Shown piece by piece: positions 17,647 through 26,620 of a stretch of 64,000 nt of DNA. The stretch lies in assembly GCF_000813745.1 (NCBI RefSeq), contig NZ_JWLC01000013.1, positions 125,498 through 189,497 of the forward strand, in the 5' to 3' direction. How positions within the stretch are numbered: position 1 is the stretch's first letter; every line of letters begins with the position of its first letter. Under the pieces are notes generated by a model that saw only the letters and a list, made by a program, of their open reading frames with translations, made no database searches and was not told the origin of the DNA. A program made the position numbers and the translations under genes. The DNA comes from Leisingera sp. ANG-M1. Its GTDB lineage: Bacteria > Pseudomonadota > Alphaproteobacteria > Rhodobacterales > Rhodobacteraceae.

Positions 17647-17680
17647 AGTGGCGGGGCCGTTAAACAGGCATAGGACAGTC

Positions 17681-19036
17681 ATGAAACAGATTGACCGCCT
17701 CCAAGCTCTTGGGCTGTTCGACAGCCGGGTGCCCCGCTATACCTCTTATCCGACCGCGCCGGTCTTTACTCCGTCGGTGGGCGCCCAGGAACAAGCCCGC
17801 CAATTGCAAGCGCTGGATCCGGATGTGCCGGTTTCCGTCTATTTGCATATTCCGTTCTGCGAGAGGCTTTGCTGGTTCTGTGCTTGCCGCACACAAGGCA
17901 CCCAGACGCTAAGCCCGGTGGAAAGCTACATCGGCACACTGGAGCAGGAACTGAAGCTGGTGGCGCCGCTGCTGCCGGAAGGGCTGCAGATGGGGCGGCT
18001 GCACTGGGGCGGAGGCACACCGACCATTCTGCCGCCGCATCTGATTCACCGCCTGGCGAAAGCGGTAAAGGCGGTTTTCCCGCAGACAGACGACTGGGAG
18101 TTCTCGGTGGAGATCGACCCGACGATGGTGGACCGGGACAAGATTGCGGCGCTGGCTGCGGAGGGCATGAGCCGGGCCAGCATCGGTATCCAGGATTTCG
18201 ACCCGCTGGTGCAGCAGGCAATCGGACGGGCGCAGCCGTTTGAGGTGACAAGGACCTGTGTGGACGACCTGCGCGCCGCGGGAATCACTTCGCTCAATGC
18301 GGATCTGGTCTATGGGCTGCCGCATCAGACCCCGGCGCGGTTCGCAGATACAGTGCAAAAGGTGCTGAGCCTGGGTCCGGACCGGCTCGCCCTGTTCGGA
18401 TATGCGCATGTGCCTTGGGTGGCCAAGCGGCAAAAGCTGATCAAAGAGGAGGCCTTGCCGGATGACATCGCCCGGTTCCATCTTGCCGGTCAAGCGGCAG
18501 AGGCCTTTGCGGCGGCTGGATATGCAGCGATTGGGATCGACCATTTTGCCAAGCCCGGAGATGGGTTGGAACGCGCGGCCCGCAGCGGTCATCTGCGGCG
18601 CAATTTCCAGGGCTACACCGATGACACATGCCCGTCGCTGATCGGGTTCGGGGCATCTTCGATTTCCCGTTTCGCTGGCGGTTATGTCCAGAATGCCGCG
18701 GCAACGCCTGCCTATGTGCAGCGGATCGAGTCGGGCCAGCTGGCGGGCGCGCGCGGCCATGTGATGAGCGAAGAAGACCTGATGCGCGGCCGTGCGATCG
18801 AGATGCTGATGTGCGGTTTCCGGCTGGACAGGGATGAGCTGCGGCAGCGCTTCGGCGGAATTGCGGATCGGCTGGAGGCCGGCCTGGCCCGGACAGCGGA
18901 ACAATTCGGGGATTATGTTGCGCTGACCAGCGAAGCGCTGGAGATTGCTCCCGAAGGCAGGGCGCTGACCCGGATTATCGCCAGCGGGTTTGACGCCCAT
19001 ATGCCGGAAGGCGTGCGCTACAGCCGTGCCTCCTGA
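17681..19036 (+). CDS. hemN: Oxygen-independent coproporphyrinogen III oxidase (radical SAM)
   Basis: Anaerobic or low-oxygen step of haem synthesis: oxidative decarboxylation of coproporphyrinogen III to protoporphyrinogen IX by a radical-SAM mechanism. From ATG 17681 the product is 451 residues with the 4Fe-4S ligands C60-x3-C64-x2-C67 followed by C69, within HIPFCERLCWFCAC, as in true HemN. The GGGTPT motif follows near residue 110. The open frame extends 51 codons further upstream, but that part lacks family similarity and a good ribosome site. Single transcription unit flanked by tRNA-Leu and a palindromic element. Confidence 0.93.
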   Translation: MKQIDRLQALGLFDSRVPRYTSYPTAPVFTPSVGAQEQARQLQALDPDVPVSVYLHIPFCERLCWFCACRTQGTQTLSPVESYIGTLEQELKLVAPLLPEGLQMGRLHWGGGTPTILPPHLIHRLAKAVKAVFPQTDDWEFSVEIDPTMVDRDKIAALAAEGMSRASIGIQDFDPLVQQAIGRAQPFEVTRTCVDDLRAAGITSLNADLVYGLPHQTPARFADTVQKVLSLGPDRLALFGYAHVPWVAKRQKLIKEEALPDDIARFHLAGQAAEAFAAAGYAAIGIDHFAKPGDGLERAARSGHLRRNFQGYTDDTCPSLIGFGASSISRFAGGYVQNAAATPAYVQRIESGQLAGARGHVMSEEDLMRGRAIEMLMCGFRLDRDELRQRFGGIADRLEAGLARTAEQFGDYVALTSEALEIAPEGRALTRIIASGFDAHMPEGVRYSRAS

Positions 19037-19065
19037 CAGGACAGGGCAGGCTCCCGCCTGCTTGG

Positions 19066-19125
19066 TGCATTCACTGAATGCACGCCGCCGTTGGGCCCGG
19101 CGCTGCGCTGGCGCGCAGCGGCGCC
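19066..19125. repeat. Palindromic intergenic element, copy B (downstream of hemN)
   Basis: TGCATTCA-C-TGAATGCA (19066-19082), then CCGTTGGGCCCGGCGC (from 19088), then hairpin GGCGCTGCGC-TGGC-GCGCAGC (19099-19119) extended to 19125. Same order as copy A at 12121-12179, and CCGTTGGGCC is found inverted at 12270-12279. Probably also ends hemN transcription. Confidence 0.45.
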
Positions 19126-19219
19126 AGACCGCCGCCGCGCCGCAAGGCTTTCGGGCCAAAGCATTGATTTGGCCGGAACAGGCGCCACTTCGCCTGCGAA
19201 CTGCCGGCAAGTTTAATTG

Positions 19220-19235
19220 TTAAGGCCCGTTTAAC
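19220..19235 (+). promoter_or_regulatory. CtrA box upstream of motB
   Basis: TTAA (19220-19223), 7 bases, TTAAC (19231-19235): an exact match to the CtrA consensus TTAA-N7-TTAAC, 47 bases before the chosen motB start. Confidence 0.75.
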
Positions 19236-19281
19236 GCGCCGCCTGCTATCCAGAGAATGGGTGAAAATAGTGGTGGTGAAC

Positions 19282-20118
19282 ATGAGCGCACAAGGCAATG
19301 TGGCGCCCATTATCATCAAGAAGAAAAAATCGGGTGGTGGCGATGGCCATCACGGCGGCGCGTGGAAAGTGGCTTATGCAGACTTCGTGACCGCGATGAT
19401 GGCCTTCTTTTTGCTGATGTGGCTGCTGAACGCGACAACAGAAAAACAACGCAAGGGTCTGGCGGACTACTTCTCGCCATCGATTCCGCTGAGCCGGGTT
19501 TCCGGCGGCGGCAATGGCGCCTTCCAGGGGGACAGCATGTTCACCGAGGAAATCAAGCCGCAGTCCGGCACCGGGGCCACGGATGTCAATCCGGTGGATG
19601 CCCAGCAGGCGCAGGGCGACACCGGGGTTGAAGCCGATGAAAAGCGCGAAGAGGAAGATTCCAAGTTCCGCGCCATCGAGGAGCAGCTTTCCGGGCGCGG
19701 CGGCGAGAGCATGGTGTCTGTCGCGATGTCCCGCCATATCGTGACCCGCGTCACCGATGAAGGCCTGATCATCGAGCTGTTTGCAACTGAGAACGCTCCG
19801 CTGTTTGAAGACGGGGAAGCGGAGCCGACTGCCCTGTTCCGGGATCTGGTCAGGATGATTGCCCGGGTTTCCGAAGGGGTAGAAAGCAATGCGGCCATTG
19901 GCGGCCATATCCGGTCGCATCCGGTTGTGCTGGCGAGAAACCCTGTTTGGGAATTGTCTCACACCAGGGCGGACAAGACCCGCGTGCTGCTCGAATCGGG
20001 CGGGCTGGCAGCGCGGCGGATTCACCGGGTGACCGGTCATGCCGACCGCAAGCTGGCTGTCGCGAATCCGATGGCGGCCCGCAACAACCGGATCGAAATC
20101 ATCCTTTTGCGCGAATAA
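19282..20118 (+). CDS. motB: Flagellar motor stator protein MotB
   Basis: Stator subunit that anchors MotA to peptidoglycan and carries the proton path. From ATG 19282 (MSAQGNVAP) the protein has 278 residues; an in-frame GTG at 19261 is possible but less family-like. One transmembrane helix (about 36-52) follows the conserved proton-binding Asp D34 in AYADFVTAMMAFFLLMWLL. The C-terminal OmpA-like peptidoglycan-binding domain ends with ADRKLAVANPMAARNNRIEI. Unlike most genomes it is not next to motA, which lies 11 kb away at 30.7 kb. Confidence 0.95.
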   Translation: MSAQGNVAPIIIKKKKSGGGDGHHGGAWKVAYADFVTAMMAFFLLMWLLNATTEKQRKGLADYFSPSIPLSRVSGGGNGAFQGDSMFTEEIKPQSGTGATDVNPVDAQQAQGDTGVEADEKREEEDSKFRAIEEQLSGRGGESMVSVAMSRHIVTRVTDEGLIIELFATENAPLFEDGEAEPTALFRDLVRMIARVSEGVESNAAIGGHIRSHPVVLARNPVWELSHTRADKTRVLLESGGLAARRIHRVTGHADRKLAVANPMAARNNRIEIILLRE

Positions 20119-20170
20119 AACCCTGAAAACACTGGGTCCGGCGGCTGGCAGATAACTTGTATTTTATCTG

Positions 20171-20185
20171 TTAGCCGCCCGTTAA
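20171..20185 (+). promoter_or_regulatory. CtrA-like box upstream of flgE
   Basis: TTAG (20171-20174), 7 bases, TTAA (20182-20185): one mismatch to TTAA-N7-TTAA, 57 bases before the flgE start in an AT-rich patch. Confidence 0.6.
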
Positions 20186-20242
20186 TCGCTCCTGCGCTAG
20201 CTGTTGCATCCAGAATGATTAGATGCAGCAGAAAGGCGTGCT

Positions 20243-21529
20243 ATGACCATTTCTTCGTCGCTGAACGCGGGCGTTTCAGGATTGAGCGCCAACGCCAGCC
20301 GGTTGGCTTCCATTTCCGACAACATCGCCAACTCCTCGACCCGCGGGTACAAGCGGGTGCAGACAGACTTCCATTCTATGGTTTTGTCCGGCTCCGGCGG
20401 CAGCTATTCGGCGGGCGGCGTGCGCACCACCAATGTCCGCCTTATTGATGAACGCGGCCCGCTGGTGTCCACCAATAACGCCACCGACCTTGCGGTGCGC
20501 GGCCGCGGCATGCTGCCGGTGGCATCCATCACCGAGGTCGAGGCTGGCGGCAGCCCGACAATGATGATGACCTCCACCGGGTCTTTCCGCACAGATTCCA
20601 ATGGCTACCTTACCACTGAATCGGGATTGGTCCTGATGGGATGGCCTGCGAATTCCGACGGCACGGTCCCGGACTATCCGCGCGACACCAGCAGTTCTCT
20701 TGAGCCGATCCACGTGGACCTCAACCGCCTGTCCGCGGTTCCGACCACCGAAATCAGCCTGACGGCAAACCTTCCGGCCGACAGTGCTGTGGTTGGTACT
20801 ACAGCTGGTCCCGAAGATCAGGTGGTGACCTATTACGACAACATGGGCCGGGCTGAAGACCTGACCATCACCTATACGCCAACCGGCGCGGCAGACAACG
20901 AGTGGACGATGGAAATCGCCGACTCTGCATCCGCCGGTGCGGTGATCGCCGAGTACACGCTGACCTTTGATGACAGCTCCAGCACCGGCGGCACCCTGGC
21001 CAGCGTGGCTCTGGTGACCGGGAACGCGTATGACGCGACCGAAGGTTCCGTGACCGTCAACGTTGCAAGCGGCCCGATCGAGATCAACATCGGCACCATC
21101 GGCGGCAATGGCTTGCAGCAGCTGGGTGACGAATTTGTTCAGAACAACACCACCAAGGACGGCAACCCGGTCGGAACCTTTGTTGCGGTGAAGGTCAATG
21201 AATCCGGCGAAGTTATTGCGACCTACGATTCCGGCGACGAACGGGTCATCTACCAAGTGCCACTGGTGGATGTGCCGAACATGAACGGGATGCGGGCGCT
21301 GGATTCTCAGACCTATATGCCGAACGATGAATCCGGTGACTTCTACCTTTGGGACGCAGGCGACGGGCCAACCAGCGATATACTGGGTTATGCGCTTGAG
21401 GAATCCGCTGTCGATGTGGCGACCGAGCTGACCGACATGATCCAGACCCAGCGGGCCTATTCGTCCAACGCCAAGGTCATTCAGACCGTTGACGAAATGC
21501 TGCAGGAAACCACCAACATCAAGCGCTAA
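20243..21529 (+). CDS. flgE: Flagellar hook protein FlgE
   Basis: Forms the extracellular hook. The 428-residue protein starts MTISSSLNAGVSGLSANASRL, followed by ISDNIANSSTRGYKR, the rod/hook N-terminal signature. It ends with a C-terminal helix containing ELTDMIQTQRAYSSNAKVIQT. The middle is the variable FlgE D1/D2 region. Secreted by the flagellar export apparatus, no signal peptide. First gene of flgE-flgK-flgL-flgI. Its stop codon sits in the loop of a perfect 10-bp hairpin. Confidence 0.95.
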   Translation: MTISSSLNAGVSGLSANASRLASISDNIANSSTRGYKRVQTDFHSMVLSGSGGSYSAGGVRTTNVRLIDERGPLVSTNNATDLAVRGRGMLPVASITEVEAGGSPTMMMTSTGSFRTDSNGYLTTESGLVLMGWPANSDGTVPDYPRDTSSSLEPIHVDLNRLSAVPTTEISLTANLPADSAVVGTTAGPEDQVVTYYDNMGRAEDLTITYTPTGAADNEWTMEIADSASAGAVIAEYTLTFDDSSSTGGTLASVALVTGNAYDATEGSVTVNVASGPIEINIGTIGGNGLQQLGDEFVQNNTTKDGNPVGTFVAVKVNESGEVIATYDSGDERVIYQVPLVDVPNMNGMRALDSQTYMPNDESGDFYLWDAGDGPTSDILGYALEESAVDVATELTDMIQTQRAYSSNAKVIQTVDEMLQETTNIKR

Positions 21530-21540
21530 CGCGCTTGATG
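21517..21540 (+). terminator. Hairpin enclosing the flgE stop codon
   Basis: CATCAAGCGC (21517-21526) and GCGCTTGATG (21531-21540) form a perfect 10-bp stem. The loop TAAC holds the flgE stop. No T-tract, so it more likely protects or partly attenuates the hook mRNA than terminates it. Confidence 0.5.
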
Positions 21541-21575
21541 CCTCCTGACATTGGCTTCACGAAAGCAGGCTGAAC

Positions 21576-23024
21576 ATGTCTATCTATTCCGCGCTTAACA
21601 GCGCGATGAGCGGGCTGAACGCGGCCAGCCGCTCGTCGCAGGTGGTCTCCGAGAACCTCTCCAATGCCCTTACACCGGGCTACACGCGGCGGGTTCTTGA
21701 CCTGAACACTCCTGGACCCGGTGTTCCCGGCGTCCAGGTTGGCAGTGTTCAGCGCCTCAACGACCCGGTTCTGATTACCAACCGCCGGGTTGCCGAGGCG
21801 GACTACGGGGCCGCCAAAGTGCAGGCCGATTTCTTTGAACGGATGTCCGATCTGGTCGGGACCGTCGATGATGAAATGTCGTTGGCGTCGCAGCTATCGG
21901 ATTTCGAATCGTCACTGATCGAAGCGGTGTCGCGGCCAGACTCCCAGCCCCGGCTGAATGATCTTTCGGTCAAAGCGAACACACTGGCAGATTCGATCTC
22001 CCGCACCGCCGAAGGGCTTCGGGACCTGAGGATCGTCGCCGACAATGCGATCGGTGCTCAGGTGGACAAGGTGAACCAGGCGCTGAAGGAGATCGAAAAG
22101 CTTAATGCCCGGATCATGGTCGTGGAAGCGGGCGGCATGGATGCCGTTTCAATGCACGATCAGCGGGATCAGCTGATTGATCAGATCAACGAGATCATCC
22201 CGGTCAATGTGGTTCAGCGCGACAATGGCCAGCTCAGCTTGTATTCCGCCGGCGGGGTGATGCTGCTGGATCATAAGGCGTCCGAACTGACCTTTACGCC
22301 GTCGCGGGATATCATGCCGCATATGACGCTGGGCAACGGCCTGCTTTCCGGGATTGAGGTCAACGGCCGGTCGATTGACACAAGCACCGATGGCCCGTTG
22401 CGCGGCGGCACGCTGACCGCGCAATTCGAGATCCGCGATGTGACCGCCGTTGAGGCCCAGGAGGATCTGGATGCCATGGCCGCCGATCTGATCGAGCGGT
22501 TCCAGGATCCAGCCTTGGATGCGACAATCGGGGCGACCGATGCCGGCATCTTTACCGATGACGGTGCCTTCTTCGATCCTGTGAACACCGTGGGAATTTC
22601 CAACCGGATTGACCTGAACAATCTGGTTGCCTTGGACGGTGCCGCCGAAACCTGGCGCTTCCGCGACGGGCTTTATGCGGCCGGGCAGGGCGATCCTGGC
22701 GATTCCAGCCTGCTGCAGGCTTACTCGGACGCATTGAACACCAACAGGACCGTGTCTTCGATCGGGCTGGGGACTGCAGATATGACCGCGTCAACGCTGA
22801 GCGCCAATCTGCTGTCGCGGTTTGCCCAGGACAATGAGACGGCATCCCGTGCCTCAACCTTTGCCGCCGCGAGTTTCAATGAGTTGAGCCAGGCCGAGCT
22901 TGCGCTGGGTGTCGACACTGACGCCGAATTGCAAAACCTGATGCTGGTCGAAAAATTCTACGCTGCCAACGCCCGGATGATCACCGTGATCGACGAGCTT
23001 ATGGACACACTTTTGAGGATCTGA
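21576..23024 (+). CDS. flgK: Flagellar hook-associated protein 1, FlgK
   Basis: Hook-filament junction protein. 482 residues with the N-terminal MSIYSALNSAMSGLNAASR and VVSENLSNALTPGY signature of the rod/hook/HAP family. The C-terminal segment ASFNELSQAELALGVDTD and the ending NARMITVIDELMDTLLRI are typical HAP1. Shorter than the enterobacterial protein (about 547), as usual in alphaproteobacteria. Three bases separate it from flgL. Confidence 0.93.
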   Translation: MSIYSALNSAMSGLNAASRSSQVVSENLSNALTPGYTRRVLDLNTPGPGVPGVQVGSVQRLNDPVLITNRRVAEADYGAAKVQADFFERMSDLVGTVDDEMSLASQLSDFESSLIEAVSRPDSQPRLNDLSVKANTLADSISRTAEGLRDLRIVADNAIGAQVDKVNQALKEIEKLNARIMVVEAGGMDAVSMHDQRDQLIDQINEIIPVNVVQRDNGQLSLYSAGGVMLLDHKASELTFTPSRDIMPHMTLGNGLLSGIEVNGRSIDTSTDGPLRGGTLTAQFEIRDVTAVEAQEDLDAMAADLIERFQDPALDATIGATDAGIFTDDGAFFDPVNTVGISNRIDLNNLVALDGAAETWRFRDGLYAAGQGDPGDSSLLQAYSDALNTNRTVSSIGLGTADMTASTLSANLLSRFAQDNETASRASTFAAASFNELSQAELALGVDTDAELQNLMLVEKFYAANARMITVIDELMDTLLRI

Positions 23025-23027
23025 CGC

Positions 23028-24032
23028 ATGATTGTTAATTCCTATGGAGATATGGCGCAGCACCTCTTCCTCCGCAGCCGGAACTCGGAGCTGAAGGAGA
23101 GTGTCACCACCCTGTCTGAAGAGTTTGCAACAGGGAAAACCGCCAATCTGACTGAGCGGCTGGGCGGGGATTTCACCTATCTGGCAGATTTGGAAAGCAA
23201 CCTGAACCGTCTGGACAGCTATATGGTTGCCAACGGCGAGGTGCAGCTGTTTGCCACAACCATTCAGGGCAGCCTGGAGAAGGTGCACGGCCAGGTGCAA
23301 GCGATGCGCAACGATATCGTGACGCTGTCGCCGACCATGGATCTGAACAACGCCGAGCAGTTCGCCAGCCAGGCTAAGCAGAGAATGTCCAGCGCGATCA
23401 ATTTGATGAACTCTGCCGTCGGCGGCCGGACAATCTTTGCGGGCACTGCAACGGATACGCAGCCGCTCAACGGCTCCAACACGCTGATGACCGCCATTCT
23501 GACCGAGGTCTCCGGCCTGACCACAAGCGATGACATCATCCAAGCGGTCAAGGACTGGTTTGATGACCCCGCAGGGTTTGACACCGTGATGTACAAGGGC
23601 TCCACGACGTCGCTGCAACCGGTTACCGTTGGCGAGGGCGAGCAAGTCACTTTGGGCATCCGTGCTGATGACGAAAACCTCAAGCACACGCTGCAGAGCT
23701 ATGTCATCACCTCGCTTGCGGATGAGCCAAGCCTCGGCCTGACGGAAGAGGTGAAGATTGATCTTGTCATCGACGCCGCCGGAGAATTGTCGGAGAGCGA
23801 GGACAGGCTGATCCAGCTGCAGGCGGATGTCGGCTTCATCGAAGGCCAGCTGGAGGCCGTCAACACCCGCAATGAAGCGTCGAAAACCAGCTTGAGCATC
23901 GTCAAGAACAACCTGGTTTCCGCTGATCCGTACGAGACTTATACCCGGCTGGAAGAAGCGCAAACTCAGCTGGAAGGCCTGTACACGATCACCTCGCGCA
24001 GCTCGCGTCTCTCACTGATGAACTATCTCTGA
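23028..24032 (+). CDS. flgL: Flagellar hook-associated protein 3, FlgL
   Basis: Second hook-filament junction protein and member of the flagellin superfamily. 334 residues; the N-terminus has LRSRNSELKESVTTLSEEFATGK, and the C-terminus has a coiled coil with ARLEEAQTQLE-type sequence ending SSRLSLMNYL, as in FlgL. Lies between flgK and flgI and shares the A of its stop with the flgI start codon, so expression is coupled. Confidence 0.9.
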   Translation: MIVNSYGDMAQHLFLRSRNSELKESVTTLSEEFATGKTANLTERLGGDFTYLADLESNLNRLDSYMVANGEVQLFATTIQGSLEKVHGQVQAMRNDIVTLSPTMDLNNAEQFASQAKQRMSSAINLMNSAVGGRTIFAGTATDTQPLNGSNTLMTAILTEVSGLTTSDDIIQAVKDWFDDPAGFDTVMYKGSTTSLQPVTVGEGEQVTLGIRADDENLKHTLQSYVITSLADEPSLGLTEEVKIDLVIDAAGELSESEDRLIQLQADVGFIEGQLEAVNTRNEASKTSLSIVKNNLVSADPYETYTRLEEAQTQLEGLYTITSRSSRLSLMNYL

Positions 24033-25138
24033 TGCTGGTATATTTCCGCCTTCTCATCGCTTGCCTGTTTCTTCTGCCTGCAGTGGCGCAGGCGAGCACC
24101 ATCCGCCTCAAGGACCTGGTTGAATTTGACGGTGTCCGGGGCAACGATCTGGTCGGCTACGGTCTGGTTGTTGGCTTGGACGGCACCGGCGACGGTTTGC
24201 GGAACTCTCCGTTTACCGAAGAGATCATGTCCAACATCCTGGAGCGTCTCGGGGTCAATGTGACCGGCGAGCAATTCCGCCCGAAAAACGTTGCAGCTGT
24301 GTTTGTGACGGCAACTTTGCCGCCGTTTGCCCGGGTTGGCAGCACCATTGATGTGACTGTTTCGGCCATCGGCGATTCCAAGAGCCTTTTGGGCGGTACT
24401 CTGATTATGACACCGCTGAATGCAGCCGACGGCCAGATCTACGCGGTGTCCCAAGGCACCATTCTTGCAGGCGGAGCCGTTGCCGAAGGAGAAGCAGCGC
24501 AGGTTACGCAGGGCGTGCCGACGTCCGGTGTTATCCCCTCCGGCGCGCGGGTCGAGCGGGAGATCGACTTTGACCTGGCCTCGCTGTCCTCTATGCGGCT
24601 GGCCCTGCGTGAGCCGGACTTTACCACAGCGGGCCGGATTGAACGGGCGATCAACGATGAGTTTGGCCGCAACGTTGCGCTGATGCGCGATTCCGGCACT
24701 GTCGAGGTGGATATCCAGCGCACAAACACACGCTCTACGGCGCATGCGGTTGGCCGGATTGAAAACATCCTGGTTGAACCTCAGCGCAAAGCGCGGGTTG
24801 TGGTGGATCAGCGCTCGGGCACCATCGTCATGGGCAGCGACGTCCGGATCTCCCGGGTGGCCGTGGCCCAGGGCAATCTGACCCTGCGGATCGAGGAAGC
24901 ACCCCTGGTGGTGCAGCCCAATCCCTTTGCAAACGGGCAGACTGTAGCCGTGCCGCGGACCGGGGCAGCCATCGAGGAAGAGGAAGGAATTCAGCTGGCC
25001 GAAGTGCCGGAGACAACCTCCTTGTCGGAAGTGGTGGCAGGCTTGAACGCCTTGGGCGTCTCGCCGCGGGACATGATCGATATCCTCAAAAGCCTGAAGG
25101 CGGCCGGCGCGCTGCATGCCGAGTTCGTCGTGCGCTGA
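24032..25138 (+). CDS. flgI: Flagellar P-ring protein FlgI
   Basis: Periplasmic P-ring subunit surrounding the rod at the peptidoglycan. The 368-residue precursor has a signal peptide (LLIACLFLLPAVAQA, cleavage near residue 22) followed by STIRLKDLVEFDGVRGNDLVGYGLVVGL, the FlgI N-terminal signature. Conserved GTILAGG and QRSGTIVMGSDVRIS segments are present. Length is typical. Followed by a strong rho-independent terminator. Confidence 0.96.
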   Translation: MLVYFRLLIACLFLLPAVAQASTIRLKDLVEFDGVRGNDLVGYGLVVGLDGTGDGLRNSPFTEEIMSNILERLGVNVTGEQFRPKNVAAVFVTATLPPFARVGSTIDVTVSAIGDSKSLLGGTLIMTPLNAADGQIYAVSQGTILAGGAVAEGEAAQVTQGVPTSGVIPSGARVEREIDFDLASLSSMRLALREPDFTTAGRIERAINDEFGRNVALMRDSGTVEVDIQRTNTRSTAHAVGRIENILVEPQRKARVVVDQRSGTIVMGSDVRISRVAVAQGNLTLRIEEAPLVVQPNPFANGQTVAVPRTGAAIEEEEGIQLAEVPETTSLSEVVAGLNALGVSPRDMIDILKSLKAAGALHAEFVVR

Positions 25139-25164
25139 CGGAAATTGACCTGTTGGGTATTGCG

Positions 25165-25195
25165 CCCTGGCTTGCCTGAGCAAGCCAGGGTTTTT
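25165..25195 (+). terminator. Rho-independent terminator after flgI
   Basis: CCCTGGCTTGC (25165-25175) pairs perfectly over 11 bp with GCAAGCCAGGG (25180-25190), loop CTGA, followed by TTTTT (25191-25195). Confidence 0.92.
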
Positions 25196-25532
25196 GATGT
25201 GCAGGCAACTAGCGGTGCTGCTCTGCTTTCAAGCCGAAGGCGACATAAGACGCGGGAGCAGACCCAGAGGGAAAACGCCGGTGCATATGTTTCTGAAGAC
25301 GGGCAATTGTCGCCGATATCCCTCGTCATCCTTCAGCCGCATCAGCGGCATCAGGCCTAGGTGGCAGGATGCCGTGGCGTCCCCGGGATCAGCGCGGGAC
25401 GGATGCTTTTGAGTTCGCTGCCGCCCAGGCACAGGTGTTTCGCTGCATGCTCTATCAGATCACGGCAACGAGCATAGCGCTGCTGCTGAGGCGCATTCGA
25501 CAAGTTCGCAGGAACGTGCACGGCCAATCAAA
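25196..25532. other. Gene-free stretch between two terminators
   Basis: The gap between flgI and the convergent fliP holds a strong terminator at each end. Between them I see no recognisable gene; short open frames in three phases have no family signature, and none has a good ribosome site. A GCCGC/GCGGC mini-hairpin is the only local structure noted. Confidence 0.5.
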
Positions 25533-25566
25533 AAGGCCCGGGCATCGCAACAGATGCCCGGGCCTT
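25533..25566 (-). terminator. Rho-independent terminator of the fliF-fliH-fliN-fliP operon
   Basis: AAGGCCCGGGCATC (25533-25546) pairs over 14 bp with GATGCCCGGGCCTT (25553-25566), loop of 6. On the minus strand a TTTTTGATT run follows directly, so it ends fliP transcription. Confidence 0.9.
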
Positions 25567-25583
25567 GCAAGGCTACAAGGAAC

Positions 25584-26327
25584 TTAGGGGTAGTAGCTGC
25601 GCACAAGAGCGGTTGCGATCAGGCTCCAGCCGTCTGCAACAACAAAGAAGGCCAGTTTGAACGGCAGCGACACAATTGCCGGCGGCACCATCATCATGCC
25701 CATGGACATCAGGACGGCGGCCACCACCAGATCGATCACCAGGAAGGGCAGGAAAACCAGGAAGCCGATTTGAAAGGCGCGCGAAATTTCCGACAGCAGA
25801 AAGCTCGGCACCAGAGCCGACAGAGGGGCCTCGGGAACGGGGTCCATGCCCTGGGTTTCCGGCCTGAGGTCAGCAATGGCATAAAACGTATCCGGATCCA
25901 GCCGGTTGGCCATGAAGGCGCGGAAGGGCTCCAGGCTGCGGGCAATGGCCTCTCCTGGCTCCAGCCGCTCTTCCAGCAGCGGGTTGATGCCTGTGGCCCA
26001 GGCTTCGGTAAAGACAGGTTCCATCACAAAATAGGTCAGGAACAAGGCCAGGCTGATCATCAGCATGTTGGGCGGTGCCTGCTGCAGCCCAAGCCCCTGG
26101 CGCAGGATTGACAGCACTGTCACCAGAAAGGGGAAGCAGGTGATCATGATCAGCAGGCCCGGGGCCAGGCTGAGCACGGTAATCAACAGAATCAGCTGGA
26201 TCGAACGGGCCGAAACCGACTCGCCGTCTGCCAGCGAAAGGCTCAGTTCTTGAGCCAGGGCGGTCTGCGGCAAGGCCAGCAGCAGTGCTGAGACCAGTGC
26301 CGCCCGCACAAAGGTCTTATGTGTCAT
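25584..26327 (-). CDS. fliP: Flagellar export gate protein FliP
   Basis: Core subunit of the FliPQR export gate in the MS ring. 247 residues with a cleavable signal peptide (ALLLALPQTALA, about residues 1-25) and four membrane helices. Family motifs are SLAPGLLIMITCFPFLVTVLSILRQ split across helix 1, SEISRAFQIGFLVFLPFLVIDLV and SMGMMMVPP. Its start overlaps the fliN stop by four bases. FliO, the usual assembly partner, was not found nearby. Confidence 0.95.
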   Translation of the reverse strand: MTHKTFVRAALVSALLLALPQTALAQELSLSLADGESVSARSIQLILLITVLSLAPGLLIMITCFPFLVTVLSILRQGLGLQQAPPNMLMISLALFLTYFVMEPVFTEAWATGINPLLEERLEPGEAIARSLEPFRAFMANRLDPDTFYAIADLRPETQGMDPVPEAPLSALVPSFLLSEISRAFQIGFLVFLPFLVIDLVVAAVLMSMGMMMVPPAIVSLPFKLAFFVVADGWSLIATALVRSYYP

Positions 26328-26620
26328 CCCAAACCGCTTTGCAGATCGGCAATTTCCGTGAGGCGCACGGCCAGCTGGCCGGCCTGGTCTCCTTCCAGCT
26401 CTTCCAGCTGGCCGCGGGCAACCAAACGGTCCCCGACATAGAGGTCCACCGGATCTTCGACCCGTTTGTCCAGCGTCAGGACCGCATTTTCGCCAAGGCT
26501 GACCAGGTCGCGGATCAGCGGTCGGGCCTTGCCGACCGAGACAACCACCTCGACGGGGACCGACACAAAGGGATTGCCTGCATCGGCGGGTTTCATGTTC
26601 AGATCGGCAGCGTCATCCAT
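26324..26620 (-). CDS. fliN: Flagellar motor switch protein FliN (short form)
   Basis: C-ring component. Start chosen at ATG 26618-26620 (MDDAADLNMKP), giving 98 residues that consist of little more than the SpoA/FliN domain: VPVEVVVSVGKARPLIRDLVSLGENAVLTL in two parts, then VDLYVGDRLVARGQ. A longer frame to 26719 lies inside fliH and lacks similarity. Overlaps fliH by eight bases and fliP by four. FliG and FliM, its C-ring partners, are not in this window. Confidence 0.92.
   Translation of the reverse strand: MDDAADLNMKPADAGNPFVSVPVEVVVSVGKARPLIRDLVSLGENAVLTLDKRVEDPVDLYVGDRLVARGQLEELEGDQAGQLAVRLTEIADLQSGLG

Noticed and set aside
25194-25412. 72-codon frame between flgI and fliP
   Set aside because: Basic, Arg-rich translation with no family features or good ribosome site; lies between two terminators.
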